A stretch of DNA of 64,000 nucleotides from Rhodococcus sp. Leaf247 (GTDB lineage: Bacteria; Actinomycetota; Actinomycetes; Mycobacteriales; Mycobacteriaceae). The DNA lies in contig NZ_LMRP01000001.1 in the NCBI RefSeq assembly GCF_001426185.1, positions 186,483 through 250,482 on the forward strand, written 5' to 3'. The position numbers and the translations under genes were made by a program. The notes beneath the pieces are model-generated. The model was not told where the DNA came from and ran no database searches. It saw only the letters and a list, made by a program, of their open reading frames with translations. Shown in pieces: positions 1-8,909 of the stretch; position 1 is the first letter of the stretch, and each line of letters starts with the position of its first letter.

Positions 1-340
1 CGTACCCGATCTTGTCCAGAGCGGACAACGACCCGAAGGCGACGAGATAGCAGGCGACGACCAGCCCCGCGTACTGCACCGGGAGGAACATGAACGTGCA
101 CCACCGGTAGAAACGGTCGCCCTGCATGTCGTGGACGTCCGCCTCCGGCGGGTTCGCACCGTCCTCACCACCGATGATGTCCATCACCGGGATGGCGACG
201 AAGAACAGCATCGCCCCGCTCCACCAGAACGCGGAGATACCGGTATGCAGCACCAGTTGGGACGGAAGCAGTGCGGAAGCAGGGGCGAGCATTCCCAGTA
301 GCCAGAGCAACTTCTTGGGATCGTGCCACCGCCGCGACAT
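1..340 (-). CDS. alkB: Alkane 1-monooxygenase AlkB, N-terminal part only (cut by window edge)
   Basis: Integral-membrane non-haem di-iron hydroxylase that oxidises medium-chain n-alkanes at the terminal carbon, taking electrons from rubredoxin. The first 113 codons are present; the gene leaves the window at base 1. The visible part begins MSRRWHDPKKLLWLLG, has two hydrophobic segments, and carries the family stretch GEDGANPPEADVHDMQGDRF followed by YRWCTFMFLPVQYAGLV. The histidine clusters that bind iron lie further on and cannot be checked. The ATG at 338-340 has a GAGGAG Shine-Dalgarno about 8 bases upstream. It lies downstream of, and in the same direction as, the permease gene, the same pairing as Rv3253c-Rv3252c. 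Confidence 0.85.
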   Translation of the reverse strand, partial: MSRRWHDPKKLLWLLGMLAPASALLPSQLVLHTGISAFWWSGAMLFFVAIPVMDIIGGEDGANPPEADVHDMQGDRFYRWCTFMFLPVQYAGLVVACYLVAFGSLSALDKIGY

Positions 341-489
341 GCTTCACACTCCTCGACACCCGGATTCGGAACGCTTCGGGGTCGGAGGCTCGGCGCAGTC
401 ACCGACACGAACATCGGTGCGGACCGAAACAAACCTCTCGACCTGAAACCGAGTGTAGATCAAGTTCGAGGCCGGGAGTGCAGTCTCCG

Positions 490-529
490 TTCGTGATATC
501 GGTTCGTAATGGGCGAGTTATTTCGTGAT
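490..529. promoter_or_regulatory. Three direct repeats upstream of alkB, candidate regulator site
   Basis: The octamer TTCGTGAT occurs at 490-497 and 522-529, with a one-base variant TTCGTAAT at 503-510. They lie in the 188-base gap between the permease stop and alkB. Read on the minus strand, a possible -10 (TACACT) lies between the repeats and the alkB start. Alkane genes are commonly controlled by a TetR- or AraC-type regulator, so operator function is plausible, but this is inferred from repetition and position only. Confidence 0.3.
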
Positions 530-2031
530 CATCGACTGTCATCCGCGCGCTGCCGGGCTCCGAGAACGGAGTGACGACGGCTGTAGACGAAGTACACCGC
601 GATTCCGAGCACCATCCACACGACGAACCGTAGCCACGTCTCGACCGAAAGGTTGAGCATCAGCCACAGGCACGCGAGAACCGCCAGAACAGGAACCAGG
701 GGTACCAGCGGGACGCGGAAACCGCGCTCGAGATCCGGGCGAGTGCGCCGGAGCACGACCACGCCGATCGACACCAGGACGAACGCGAACAGAGTTCCGA
801 TGTTGACCATCTCCTCCAGCGTCCCGATGGGGAAGAAGGCCGCGAGGATTCCCACGACGACACCGACGACGACGGTGATGCGTACCGGCGTTCCGCGCTT
901 GCCCGTCTTCGCCAGGCGGCGCGGCATCAGGCCGTCGCGGGACATGGCGAACAGCACCCGGGACTGGCCGAGCATGAGCACCATGACGACTGTTGTCAGG
1001 CCGGCCAACGCGCCGAACGAGATGATCTTCTGCGCCCAGGTGATGCCGTTGAGTTCGAAGGCGGTGGCCAATGTGGCGCTCTCACCTGCCAACTCGGTGT
1101 AGTTGACCATTCCGGTGAGCACCAGGGTGACCGCGACGTACAGGACGGTCACGATCAGCAGTGAACCCAGAATTCCGCGGGGCAGCGCCTTCTGCGGGTT
1201 CTCGGCCTCCTCGGCCGTCGTGGCCACCACGTCGAAGCCGATGAAGGCGAAGAACACCAGACTTGCCGCTGCCAGCAGTCCGTACCACCCGAAGTTGCTG
1301 CCGCCGGCGCCGGTCAGAGCGGAGAAGAGCGACTGGGTCAGGCCCGACTCCTTCTCCGCGGGCACGGCCGGGGGAATGTACGGCGAGTAGTTCGCAGCCT
1401 TGATGTAGAAGGCACCGACCACGACGATCAGCAGCACCACCCCGACCTTGACGGCGGTGATGACCAGCGACACCCGCGAGGACAGCTTCACACCCGTCGC
1501 CAACAGGACGGTGAGCACGATGACGATGAGCAGTGCACCCCAGTCGACGTCGATCCCGCCGACCGAGACCACGGGCGACGAGGTGCCGAGCACCTCACCG
1601 AGGTAGAGGGACCATCCCTTGGCGACCACGGCCGATGCGAGGGCGAACTCGAGGATGAGGTCCCACCCGATGATCCAGGCGACGAACTCCCCGAAGGTCG
1701 CGTACGAGAAGGTGTACGCGCTACCGGCGACGGGGACCGTCGACGCGAACTCCGCGTAGCAGAGGGCAGCCAGACCGCAGGCCACCGCGGCGAACACGAA
1801 CGCGAGCGAGACCGACGGTCCCGCGACGTTGCCCGCGGTACGCGCGGTCAGCGTGAAGATGCCGGCGCCGACGGCGACCGCGACTCCGAAGACCGTCAGA
1901 TCCCAGGACGACAGACTCTTCCGGAGTTTGGTGTCCGGCTCGTCCGTGTCGCGCATCGACTGCTCGATGGACTTGGTCCTGCGAAGGCCCGTGCGACGCG
2001 CACTGTGCGCGTCCTTGCCGTCGATACTCAC
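529..2031 (-). CDS. APC-superfamily amino-acid permease (CAT-like)
   Basis: A 500-residue polytopic membrane transporter, probably for amino acids, and by family resemblance for cationic ones. After a charged 45-residue cytoplasmic N-terminus (DTDEPDTKLRK), it shows the APC first-helix signature GAGIFTLTA near residue 55, then about twelve hydrophobic segments and a short basic tail. The E-rich stretch TTAEEAENPQKALPRGI is also typical of the family. The start is GTG, with a GAGGAG motif upstream. Substrate specificity cannot be read from sequence. Position next to alkB matches Rv3253c in M. tuberculosis. Confidence 0.85.
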   Translation of the reverse strand: MSIDGKDAHSARRTGLRRTKSIEQSMRDTDEPDTKLRKSLSSWDLTVFGVAVAVGAGIFTLTARTAGNVAGPSVSLAFVFAAVACGLAALCYAEFASTVPVAGSAYTFSYATFGEFVAWIIGWDLILEFALASAVVAKGWSLYLGEVLGTSSPVVSVGGIDVDWGALLIVIVLTVLLATGVKLSSRVSLVITAVKVGVVLLIVVVGAFYIKAANYSPYIPPAVPAEKESGLTQSLFSALTGAGGSNFGWYGLLAAASLVFFAFIGFDVVATTAEEAENPQKALPRGILGSLLIVTVLYVAVTLVLTGMVNYTELAGESATLATAFELNGITWAQKIISFGALAGLTTVVMVLMLGQSRVLFAMSRDGLMPRRLAKTGKRGTPVRITVVVGVVVGILAAFFPIGTLEEMVNIGTLFAFVLVSIGVVVLRRTRPDLERGFRVPLVPLVPVLAVLACLWLMLNLSVETWLRFVVWMVLGIAVYFVYSRRHSVLGARQRADDSR

Positions 2032-2148
2032 CGTCGGATCTCCTCACCTCACGCCCGCGTCGATCGACGACGCTCGTCGCGCCATCGTGACACGCGAGGA
2101 CTACCCGGATGCGCGCTATCGACGCGTGTCGTGCGAGGTTCGCCCGTA

Positions 2149-3393
2149 TCAGCGACCGACGCCGGCGACGAACACTCGCGCGGAATCGCTGATCGCACAC
2201 AGCGACGGATCGGGATCCGAGGCCGCGATCCACACGGCGCTCCCCCGTTCCATGATCAGAACCGTATCGCCGGAGGAGATCTGGACACGGCCGTCGACGC
2301 AGAGCACGATCCGCGGAGCCGGGTCGCCCGCGTGCCCCAGTACCCGCGGCCGTCCGCCGTCCGTCGTCGCGGTGAGTCCGATGGCGATCAGCGCGAATTC
2401 CGGTGCGGGAGTGGGGTAGAGAACTGTGCCGTCGTCCCCGGTCTCGGACTCGAGTATCGGTGATGCCAGCGGTTCGAAGTCGAGCACCCGCAGCAGTTCC
2501 GGCACATCGACGTGCTTGGGGGTCAATCCCCCACGCAGGACGTTGTCCGAGTTGGCCATGATCTCGACGGCCGTTCCGCGAAGGTAGGCGTGCAGGTTGC
2601 CCGCATCGAGATACAGGGCCTCCCCCGGCTGCAGCGTCACACGGTTGAGCAGCAGGGCCGCCAGGACACCCGCGTCCCCGGGGTAGTACTCACCGAGTTC
2701 CAGCACCGTCCGCAATTCGGGAACGAACGTCCGGTCGCCGGTGTCGTCCGCTCGCTCCAGCGCCCGCACGCAGGCGTCGATGACAGCGGGCAACAGCGTG
2801 TCCAAGGCGCGCTGCGGCAACGTGATCCACGAGGTGAACAGCGTTCGGAGCCCGCTCGCATCGGGCTGCCCGTCCAGCATGTCGGCGTACGGCCGCAGTT
2901 CGTCCGCGCCGATCAGACGGAACAACTCCACGGTCTTCGACGGAGTCCTGAAGCCCGCGAGCGCATCGAATTCGGTGAGCGCGACCACCAGTTCGGGCTT
3001 GTGGCTGGCGTCGCGGTAATTGCGCGTCGGCGCGTCCACCGGCACTCCGGCCGCGTTCTCCCGACGGAAACCCTCGCGTGCCTGATCCAGCGACGGGTGG
3101 GCCTGTAAGGACAAGGGCTCCTCGGCCGCGAGGAACTTCACCAGGAACGGCAGCCGATCGCCGAATCGGTCCACCACTGTCGGGCCGAGCAGCGAACCGG
3201 GATCCGAATCGATGGCATCGAGCAGCGACACCGCTCCGCCCGGGGTGCGCAGCTGGGCGGGATCGCCCGGGTGCGCGCCGAACCACATCTCCGCTTCGGG
3301 ATGACGTGTGGGCGCCGGAACCCCGCGGAGTTCGGCGAGTGCCGTGCGCGACCCCCATGCGTAGGACCGTGCTGCTCCGTCGAGAAGGTTCAC
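2149..3393 (-). CDS. manA: Mannose-6-phosphate isomerase, class I
   Basis: Zinc-dependent cytosolic enzyme that interconverts fructose-6-phosphate and mannose-6-phosphate. This is the entry step to GDP-mannose for PIM, LM/LAM and mannosylated proteins. The 414-residue length suits type I PMI. Metal-ligand motifs are visible: QAHP at residues 97-100, HKPE at 131-134, and a downstream LDAGNLHAYLRG segment with the conserved His. A cupin-like C-terminus follows. GTG start with an AGGCGGTGG-like ribosome site. It lies upstream of nothing on its own strand within 117 bases except the permease, and follows the TobH-like and manB genes, so the three are probably one mannose operon. Confidence 0.93.
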   Translation of the reverse strand: MNLLDGAARSYAWGSRTALAELRGVPAPTRHPEAEMWFGAHPGDPAQLRTPGGAVSLLDAIDSDPGSLLGPTVVDRFGDRLPFLVKFLAAEEPLSLQAHPSLDQAREGFRRENAAGVPVDAPTRNYRDASHKPELVVALTEFDALAGFRTPSKTVELFRLIGADELRPYADMLDGQPDASGLRTLFTSWITLPQRALDTLLPAVIDACVRALERADDTGDRTFVPELRTVLELGEYYPGDAGVLAALLLNRVTLQPGEALYLDAGNLHAYLRGTAVEIMANSDNVLRGGLTPKHVDVPELLRVLDFEPLASPILESETGDDGTVLYPTPAPEFALIAIGLTATTDGGRPRVLGHAGDPAPRIVLCVDGRVQISSGDTVLIMERGSAVWIAASDPDPSLCAISDSARVFVAGVGR

Positions 3394-3436
3394 CGACCAC
3401 CGCCTGTCATCCGTGGGACGTTCGATCGTCCACCCA

Positions 3437-4576
3437 TCAGTTACCGCCGGAGAGCTGCAGATACGCCGCAGCCGCCTCGATACGTACCGCGAGGACCAGT
3501 GCGCGCCGCAGTACGGTTCCTACCGGCGTCGACGGTTCGGCCGCCGCCGGTCGCCGATCGCCGGACATCTCGTCGTCGACGCGCGCGCCCACGTCGTCGG
3601 CCCGCACCACGTCGACTTCGCCGAGAACCGCGACTCGGCGTCGGACAGAGCTGTCGTCGGCGTCGGTGGACACGGCGAAGATTCGGACCGGATCGGCCGG
3701 ACGGGGCCCGTCCAGCTGGTCGTCGTGGAAGAGCGGGTCGTACTCCGCGGAGCGTTCCGTCGGCGCGTCACCACCGACTCGACCGAGATCGTGGACCACC
3801 CCGACCGCGTCCGAGAGCTCGGACGCTGCGGCCACCACACCTGCCACCCGGAGCAGAACAGCTGCCCCGTGCCGCGCGACGTCGGCTGCGACGACGTCGT
3901 CGCCGGTCAGCAACACACGTCGCCCGGCCATTCGCGACGCCAGGCCCTTGGCCGGGTTCTGGAACACCTCGACCGACGCGTGATGACGCATCGTCTCGGC
4001 GTCGACTGCATCGGCTACCGCATCGAGGTCACCGACCGACGACGCCGGATCGACCGCTGCCAGGACCGCCGCCATGACGGCGACGTAGCGGGGAAACGTG
4101 TTCCGGTCGAGAACCCGCACCCGTGGCGGCAGGGAGATCACGCGGCCGGCGCCGGCATCGGCGACCGGTCCTTCGTCGGGCGCCGCGACGACGACCTCGG
4201 CGCGCCGACGGACACCGGCGCCGATGGACACTGCCAGGGACGGGTCACCGGCGTCGTCACCCGCGACGACGACCACGTCGAGAGGCCCGACCCACGGGGG
4301 CGTCACCGGGACCCGCACGACCGGCACGCCCGCCGTGGGTGCGACGACCGTCATGATCAAGGCCGCCGCGCGACGAGCCGGACCGGATGCCGCCACGAGA
4401 ACCACACTGCGTGGCCGCAATCCGTCGAGACGGACGAGCGCGCCCTCGGCGACCGCTGCCGCGGTGGCGCGGATCTGAGCGCCGGCCAGCGCGGCCGAAT
4501 GGAGCGCGCCGAGTGAATCGGCGGCCAGTACCGCATCAGCGTCGTCGAGATCGACGTGTACCGACGGTGCAGTCAT
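3437..4576 (-). CDS. TobH/SIS-domain-like protein of the mannose locus (Rv3256c-type)
   Basis: A 379-residue cytosolic protein, alanine/valine-rich, with alternating hydrophobic strands such as RSVVLVAASGPARRAAALIM and LDVVVVAGDDAGDP that suggest a SIS-type sugar-phosphate-binding fold. In mycolate actinomycetes the same gene sits between manA and the phosphomannomutase gene and is annotated as TobH or as a phosphosugar-isomerase-like protein. No biochemical role is established that I know of. Two starts are possible: ATG at 4576, chosen because GAGG lies 5 bases upstream, and a GTG at 4582. The stop is 43 bases from manA, consistent with an operon. Confidence 0.7.
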   Translation of the reverse strand: MTAPSVHVDLDDADAVLAADSLGALHSAALAGAQIRATAAAVAEGALVRLDGLRPRSVVLVAASGPARRAAALIMTVVAPTAGVPVVRVPVTPPWVGPLDVVVVAGDDAGDPSLAVSIGAGVRRRAEVVVAAPDEGPVADAGAGRVISLPPRVRVLDRNTFPRYVAVMAAVLAAVDPASSVGDLDAVADAVDAETMRHHASVEVFQNPAKGLASRMAGRRVLLTGDDVVAADVARHGAAVLLRVAGVVAAASELSDAVGVVHDLGRVGGDAPTERSAEYDPLFHDDQLDGPRPADPVRIFAVSTDADDSSVRRRVAVLGEVDVVRADDVGARVDDEMSGDRRPAAAEPSTPVGTVLRRALVLAVRIEAAAAYLQLSGGN

Positions 4577-4631
4577 GGACACCTCACCTGCCTCTCGAGA
4601 ACCGTCCCACCACTATGACAGTCGATCCGCA

Positions 4632-6002
4632 TCACGCGCGGACGATGCTCAGGATCTCCGTGGTCAGGCGGTCGACATCCTCGTCCGTGCGCGCTTCCAC
4701 ATTGAGGCGCAGAAGGGGTTCCGTGTTCGACGAACGCAGGCTGAACCACGCTGCGTCTCCCAGATCGATCGTCACACCGTCGAGCTCGTCCACCGCGACC
4801 GTGCGATCGGCGAACGCCTCGACGACGGCCGCAGTCCGCCCCGCTGCGTCCGCGACGGTCGAATTGATCTCTCCCGACGCCGAATACACCTCGTACTTGC
4901 TCATCAGTTCCGACAGCGGCCGATCCTGCGTACCCAGCGCGGCGAGGACGTGGAGGGCGGCCAGCATGCCCGAGTCGGCACCCCAGAAGTCGCGGAAGTA
5001 GTAGTGAGCGGAGTGCTCTCCACCGAAGACCGCACCCGTCTCGGCCATGAGCGCCTTGATGAACGAATGTCCGACGCGTGTCCGCACCGCGGTGCCGCCG
5101 AGTCGCTCGACGAGCTCGGGGACCGAGCGTGAGGTGATCAGGTTGTGGATGATCGTCGATTCCGGGTGCTTCGCGAGTTCCCGCTCGGCCACCAGTGCCG
5201 TGATCGCCGACGGCGACACGGGCTCGCCGCGCTCGTCCACCACGAAGCATCGGTCGGCGTCGCCGTCGAAGGCGAGTCCGATGTCGGCGCCGGTCTCCCG
5301 CACGAACTTCTGTAGATCGACGAGGTTGGCCGGCTCGAGCGGATTGGCCTCGTGGTTGGGGAACGTGCCGTCCAGCTCGAAGAAGAGGGGATGCACCGTG
5401 ACGGGCGTCGGTGTCAACACCGCCGGAACGGTGTGCCCGCCCATGCCGTTGCCCGCATCGACGGCCACCGACAGTGAGCGGATTCCGGAGATGTCGACGA
5501 GTTCGCGCACGAAGGTCGCGTAATCCTCGAGGACGTCCTGCTCGGTGACCGATCCGATGTCACCGTCGTAGGACGGCACACCGTGCACCACGCCCTCGGA
5601 GATGGTCGCCAGACCGGAATCCTGTCCGACCGGCTTCGCGCCGGCGCGGCAGAGCTTGATCCCGTTGTACTTCGCGGGGTTGTGGCTCGCCGTGAACATA
5701 GCGCCGGGGCAGTCCATGATTCCCGATGCGTAGTACAGCTGGTCCGTGGAGGCCAGACCGATGAGGACGACGTCGAGACCCTGTGCGCAGACACCCTGAG
5801 CGAATGCGGCCGACAGCGTCGGCGACGAGTCACGCATGTCGTGTCCGACGACGACGCGCCCGGACACCCCTTCCTCACGGATCAGTCGCGCGAATGCAGC
5901 GCCGACATCGGAGACGAACGCCTCGTCGATCTGTTCACCGACGACACCACGGACGTCGTACGCCTTGATGACGCTGTGAACCAGGTCAGCTGGTCTGGCC
6001 AC
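4632..6002 (-). CDS. manB: Phosphomannomutase/phosphoglucomutase
   Basis: Alpha-D-phosphohexomutase that converts mannose-6-phosphate to mannose-1-phosphate, the substrate of ManC encoded at 10.8 kb. At 456 residues it is full length. The phosphoserine loop TASHNP is at residues 104-109 (Ser106), the magnesium site is DGDADR, and the C-terminal phosphate-binding loop is SNTEPLLRL. The start is set at GTG 6002, 6 bases after CAGGAG. An in-frame TTG 15 bases further upstream has no better site. Equivalent to Rv3257c (pmmA/manB) in M. tuberculosis. Confidence 0.93.
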   Translation of the reverse strand: MARPADLVHSVIKAYDVRGVVGEQIDEAFVSDVGAAFARLIREEGVSGRVVVGHDMRDSSPTLSAAFAQGVCAQGLDVVLIGLASTDQLYYASGIMDCPGAMFTASHNPAKYNGIKLCRAGAKPVGQDSGLATISEGVVHGVPSYDGDIGSVTEQDVLEDYATFVRELVDISGIRSLSVAVDAGNGMGGHTVPAVLTPTPVTVHPLFFELDGTFPNHEANPLEPANLVDLQKFVRETGADIGLAFDGDADRCFVVDERGEPVSPSAITALVAERELAKHPESTIIHNLITSRSVPELVERLGGTAVRTRVGHSFIKALMAETGAVFGGEHSAHYYFRDFWGADSGMLAALHVLAALGTQDRPLSELMSKYEVYSASGEINSTVADAAGRTAAVVEAFADRTVAVDELDGVTIDLGDAAWFSLRSSNTEPLLRLNVEARTDEDVDRLTTEILSIVRA

Positions 6003-6124
6003 TACACACTCCTGCAACTTCGGACGTACCGGACGGATTGGACGACGGCAGAACTGTCGTCGCCTCGTTGGAGCCTAGTGCCACAGGCTCTCTCGCGAGG
6101 TGTCGTCCGTACCCGTCGCGAGAG

Positions 6125-6532
6125 TCAGTTCTGCGGATCGGGCAGAACGCGCAGGTGCCCTCGGCGACCGGTACGTGCAGTCGGTGCAGAGGGGAGGTCG
6201 GAACCGGGCGCGGAGTCGGCAACCGCTCCGCGTCGCGTCGGCAGCGTGGCCGGACGCCGTCGTGAACCGGCTTCTCGAACAGCTTCGGCGAGAGCCGTCA
6301 GATCGTCGTCGTCGGGACTCGAGGGAGAGAATCCACCTTCGTAGCGCACCATTTCCCACCCCTTGGGGGCAGTGGTGGACACTCCGTGTACCTCGCACAG
6401 GTCCCACGAGTGGGGTTCCTCCACTGTGGCGAGGGGGCCGACGACGGCCGTGGAATCGGAGTAGACGTACGTCAACGTCGCAACGGCCGGTCTGTTACAT
6501 CCCGGTCGGCAGCATCCCCGCACAGCTCTCAC
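6125..6532 (-). CDS. DUF3499 family protein (Rv3258c-type)
   Basis: A 135-residue conserved actinobacterial protein of unknown function. The N-terminal half contains the family core: CCRPGC, then VATLTYVYSDSTAVVGPLAT, then EPHSWDLCEVH and PKGWEMVRYE. The cysteines (CCxxxC and a later DLCEVH) suggest a small zinc-ribbon-like site, which is inference. The C-terminal third is low-complexity and acidic/basic. The start was chosen as GTG 6532 (reading VRAVRGCCRPGC), with AAGG about 8 bases upstream; a GTG three codons later is also possible. It sits between manB and a divergent Rv3259-like gene, as in Mycobacterium. Confidence 0.8.
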   Translation of the reverse strand: MRAVRGCCRPGCNRPAVATLTYVYSDSTAVVGPLATVEEPHSWDLCEVHGVSTTAPKGWEMVRYEGGFSPSSPDDDDLTALAEAVREAGSRRRPATLPTRRGAVADSAPGSDLPSAPTARTGRRGHLRVLPDPQN

Positions 6533-6609
6533 ACACCGAACCTTAGCGCCCGGCGATCGGTCGGTTGCGCCGACACGCCACTGATGCTTCCGTCGCGCCC
6601 GGCCGTACC

Positions 6610-7128
6610 ATGATCGCCGTGACGTCCACCGGATCAGCCTCGTCCCGCAACGGTAGGCCCAGCCGCCCGTCGACGTCGCGGTCCGCGGCACGACGCGGAC
6701 GGGGCATGCGCGGAACCCTTCTCCCCGAGTCGGTCCCTGCCCGCAAGTCGCGTGCGGAGAAGTTCGACGCCGCTGTACTCGATGCGTTCGCCGAGATCGA
6801 TCGGAAGTGGCACGACCGCCTGGTGAAACTCGACATCGCTGTCGACGACGTGCCGAAGATCCGAGCCGTCGACCCGGAATCGGTGAACTGGCCGCCGGAG
6901 GTCGTGGCCGAAGGACCGGTGCCGCTGTCGCGACTCGTCCCCGCGGGAGTGGACACGCGGGGGGCGACGACACGGGCGAGAATCGTTCTTTTCCGGCGCC
7001 CGTTGGAGCGACGGGCACACACGTCGCTGGAGCTGACGGATCTGGTACACGACGTGCTCGTGGAGCAGGTAGCGACCTACCTCGGCGTCACCCCCGAGGT
7101 CGTGGATCCCGACCCCGAGGAAAGCTGA
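6610..7128 (+). CDS. Metallopeptidase-family (zincin-like fold) protein, Rv3259-type
   Basis: A 172-residue protein of the DUF1025/zincin-like family. The first 45 residues are Ser/Arg-rich and probably disordered; the rest (from EKFDAAVLDAF) is a compact alpha/beta domain. In other members the C-terminal helix carries HExxH. Here the matching segment reads LVHDVLVEQVATYLGV, so the zinc motif is absent and peptidase activity is doubtful, as in the mycobacterial orthologue. No convincing ribosome site precedes ATG 6610 or the alternative GTG 6619. The gene is divergent from the DUF3499 gene (77-base gap) and convergent on whiB2. Confidence 0.72.
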   Translation: MIAVTSTGSASSRNGRPSRPSTSRSAARRGRGMRGTLLPESVPARKSRAEKFDAAVLDAFAEIDRKWHDRLVKLDIAVDDVPKIRAVDPESVNWPPEVVAEGPVPLSRLVPAGVDTRGATTRARIVLFRRPLERRAHTSLELTDLVHDVLVEQVATYLGVTPEVVDPDPEES

Positions 7129-7137
7129 GCGAGCGGC

Positions 7138-7563
7138 TCAGATGATGCCGCGCTTGAGGCGCCGACGCTCGCGCTCGGACAGGCCGCCCCAGATGCCGAA
7201 GCGCTCGTCGTGGGCCAGTGCGTAGTCGAGGCAGTCGTCCTTGACCTCGCAGCCGAGGCAGATCCGCTTGGCCTCGCGGGTGGAGCCGCCCTTCTCGGGG
7301 AAGAACGCCTCCGGATCCGTCTGAGCGCACAGTGCGCGTTCCTGCCACTGCTCCTCGAGGGAGTCCGCATCGTCGAGCACCAGGCTGAGATGCTGTGCGG
7401 GAGCGGGCATCCCGAGGCTGGTGAGCGGAGGGTCGACCTCGCGGTCGGGCCCCTCGATCGGCTCGATGGTCTCGTAGTCGGCGTCGGCATTCTCGGGGTC
7501 GTGGACCTCGAGACGGTCGACGACGGAATCCTCACGACCGAAGTCCTGGTGTTGTTCAGGCAT
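7138..7563 (-). CDS. whiB2: WhiB2-type iron-sulfur transcription factor
   Basis: Wbl-family DNA-associated regulator with a [4Fe-4S] cluster; WhiB2/WhmD is needed for septation in mycobacteria. The four cysteine ligands are C79, C102, C105 and C111 (CX22CX2CX5C), followed by the WhiB turn GIWGG and a basic RERRRLKRG tail. The core around LCAQTDPEAFFPEKGG is typical of WhiB2. At 141 residues it has about 60 more N-terminal, acidic residues than a minimal WhiB2. The ATG at 7561-7563 has a strong GAGGAGG site 8 bases upstream, which supports the longer form. Confidence 0.92.
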   Translation of the reverse strand: MPEQHQDFGREDSVVDRLEVHDPENADADYETIEPIEGPDREVDPPLTSLGMPAPAQHLSLVLDDADSLEEQWQERALCAQTDPEAFFPEKGGSTREAKRICLGCEVKDDCLDYALAHDERFGIWGGLSERERRRLKRGII

Positions 7564-7952
7564 CACTTCCGCCTCCTCACCTGTTCGAGCGCAGTTGTTG
7601 TCGGTCATTTGTGTCGATGATCGACCGTGAAGCCGGATCGAAGAGCGAGTCGCCGTGACACCCGGACGGAACGAGGATCGAGAACCCCGCCGTCGCCATG
7701 GGAACACGTGTTCGAACGATGGTTCGCTGCAAGCGATTCCGCCGTCCGAACCGGTAATGACATGACTGTGATTAGACACGCCGCGGTGTGTCGCGGTCAA
7801 GCGGACGGGACTTTCTGCAATACCATCCGATTCCCCGTTCTCCCGGAAGGCGACGTGCGTACGGTGTTTCGCGTCGGAAGCACCGTGCCGGGCCCGGCGA
7901 GGCCACGCCCGGCGAAATCCCCGGCGGTCGCCACAGCCTAGGCTCGAGAACC
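7564..7952. promoter_or_regulatory. 389-base divergent control region between whiB2 and fbiA
   Basis: No gene seen. It carries the ribosome site of whiB2 at its left edge. An imperfect 16-base palindrome at 7776-7791 (ACACGCCGCGGTGTGT, one mismatched pair) lies in a locally AT-richer patch, with ATTAG just before it. Such a site could bind a dimeric regulator of whiB2, fbiA or both. No riboswitch-like fold was recognised by eye, and the fbiA side has no strong Shine-Dalgarno before ATG 7953. Confidence 0.4.
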
Positions 7953-8909
7953 ATGAAGGTGACTGTGGTGGTGGGCGGCGTCGGCGGCGCACGATTCCTC
8001 CAGGGCGTACGGGCATTTCTCGGCGACGACGGCGACGTGACGGCGGTGGTCAACGTCGGAGACGACGTGTGGATGCACGGCCTTCGCATCACACCGGATC
8101 TCGACACCTGCATGTACACCCTCGGCGACGGCATCGATACCGACCGCGGGTGGGGTCGTCGCAACGAGACCTGGAGTGTCAAGGAGGAACTCGCCGCGTA
8201 CGGAGCTCAGCCCGACTGGTTCGGACTTGGCGACCGGGACATCGCGACCCACCTCATCCGTACTCGCATGCTCCGTACCGGGTATCCGTTGTCGGCCGTG
8301 GTCGAGGCACTCTGCGACCGATGGTCGCCGGGTGTCCGCCTCATCCCGGTCACCGACGATCGCAGTGAGACACACGTCGTCATCACCGATCCCGAGGACG
8401 GCACCGACAAGGCAGTCCATTTCCAGGAATGGTGGGTCCGTCACCGAGCCGCTGTGACCACTCACAGTTTCGCGTACGTCGGCGCCGACAAGGCGACTCC
8501 GGCAGAGGGCGTGCTCGAGGCCATCGAGACGGCCGACGTCGTGATTCTCGCGCCGTCCAACCCTGTGGTCAGCATCGGAGCCGTTCTGGCCGTGCCGGGA
8601 ATCCGCTCGGCGTTGCGCACGACCTCCGCCAAGGTGGTCGGCCTCTCCCCCGTCATCGACGGCAAACCTCTCCGAGGAATGGCCGACGAATGCCTCAGCG
8701 TCATCGGTGTCGAGACGACCGCGGAAGCGATCGGTCGGCACTACGGCGCTCGGTCGGCGGCCGGCATCCTGGACGCCTGGTTGATCCACGAGACCGACAC
8801 TGCCGACGTACCCGGCGTCGACGTCCGCGCGGTGCCGCTGCTGATGACGGAACCGTCCGTGACGGCGAAGATGGTCGAGGCCGCACTCGACGCGGCGGGT
8901 GTTCTGTGA
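7953..8909 (+). CDS. fbiA: FbiA, 2-phospho-L-lactate (phosphoenolpyruvyl) transferase
   Basis: Catalyses transfer of the phospho-enolpyruvyl/lactyl moiety from its GDP-linked precursor onto FO to give (dehydro)F420-0, the penultimate stage of coenzyme F420 synthesis. The 318-residue CofD-family protein begins [18 protein letters not shown], the GG-x-GG-x-R nucleotide/FO-site signature, and contains [19 protein letters not shown] and [11 protein letters not shown], both characteristic of the family. It overlaps the start of fbiB by 4 bases (GTGA), so the two are translationally coupled. Equivalent to Rv3261. Confidence 0.94.
   Translation: MKVTVVVGGVGGARFLQGVRAFLGDDGDVTAVVNVGDDVWMHGLRITPDLDTCMYTLGDGIDTDRGWGRRNETWSVKEELAAYGAQPDWFGLGDRDIATHLIRTRMLRTGYPLSAVVEALCDRWSPGVRLIPVTDDRSETHVVITDPEDGTDKAVHFQEWWVRHRAAVTTHSFAYVGADKATPAEGVLEAIETADVVILAPSNPVVSIGAVLAVPGIRSALRTTSAKVVGLSPVIDGKPLRGMADECLSVIGVETTAEAIGRHYGARSAAGILDAWLIHETDTADVPGVDVRAVPLLMTEPSVTAKMVEAALDAAGVL

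Noticed and set aside
6610..7128. Active zinc metallopeptidase
   Set aside because: The family name suggests it, but the HExxH helix reads LVHDVLVEQVATYLGV here, so I do not claim activity.
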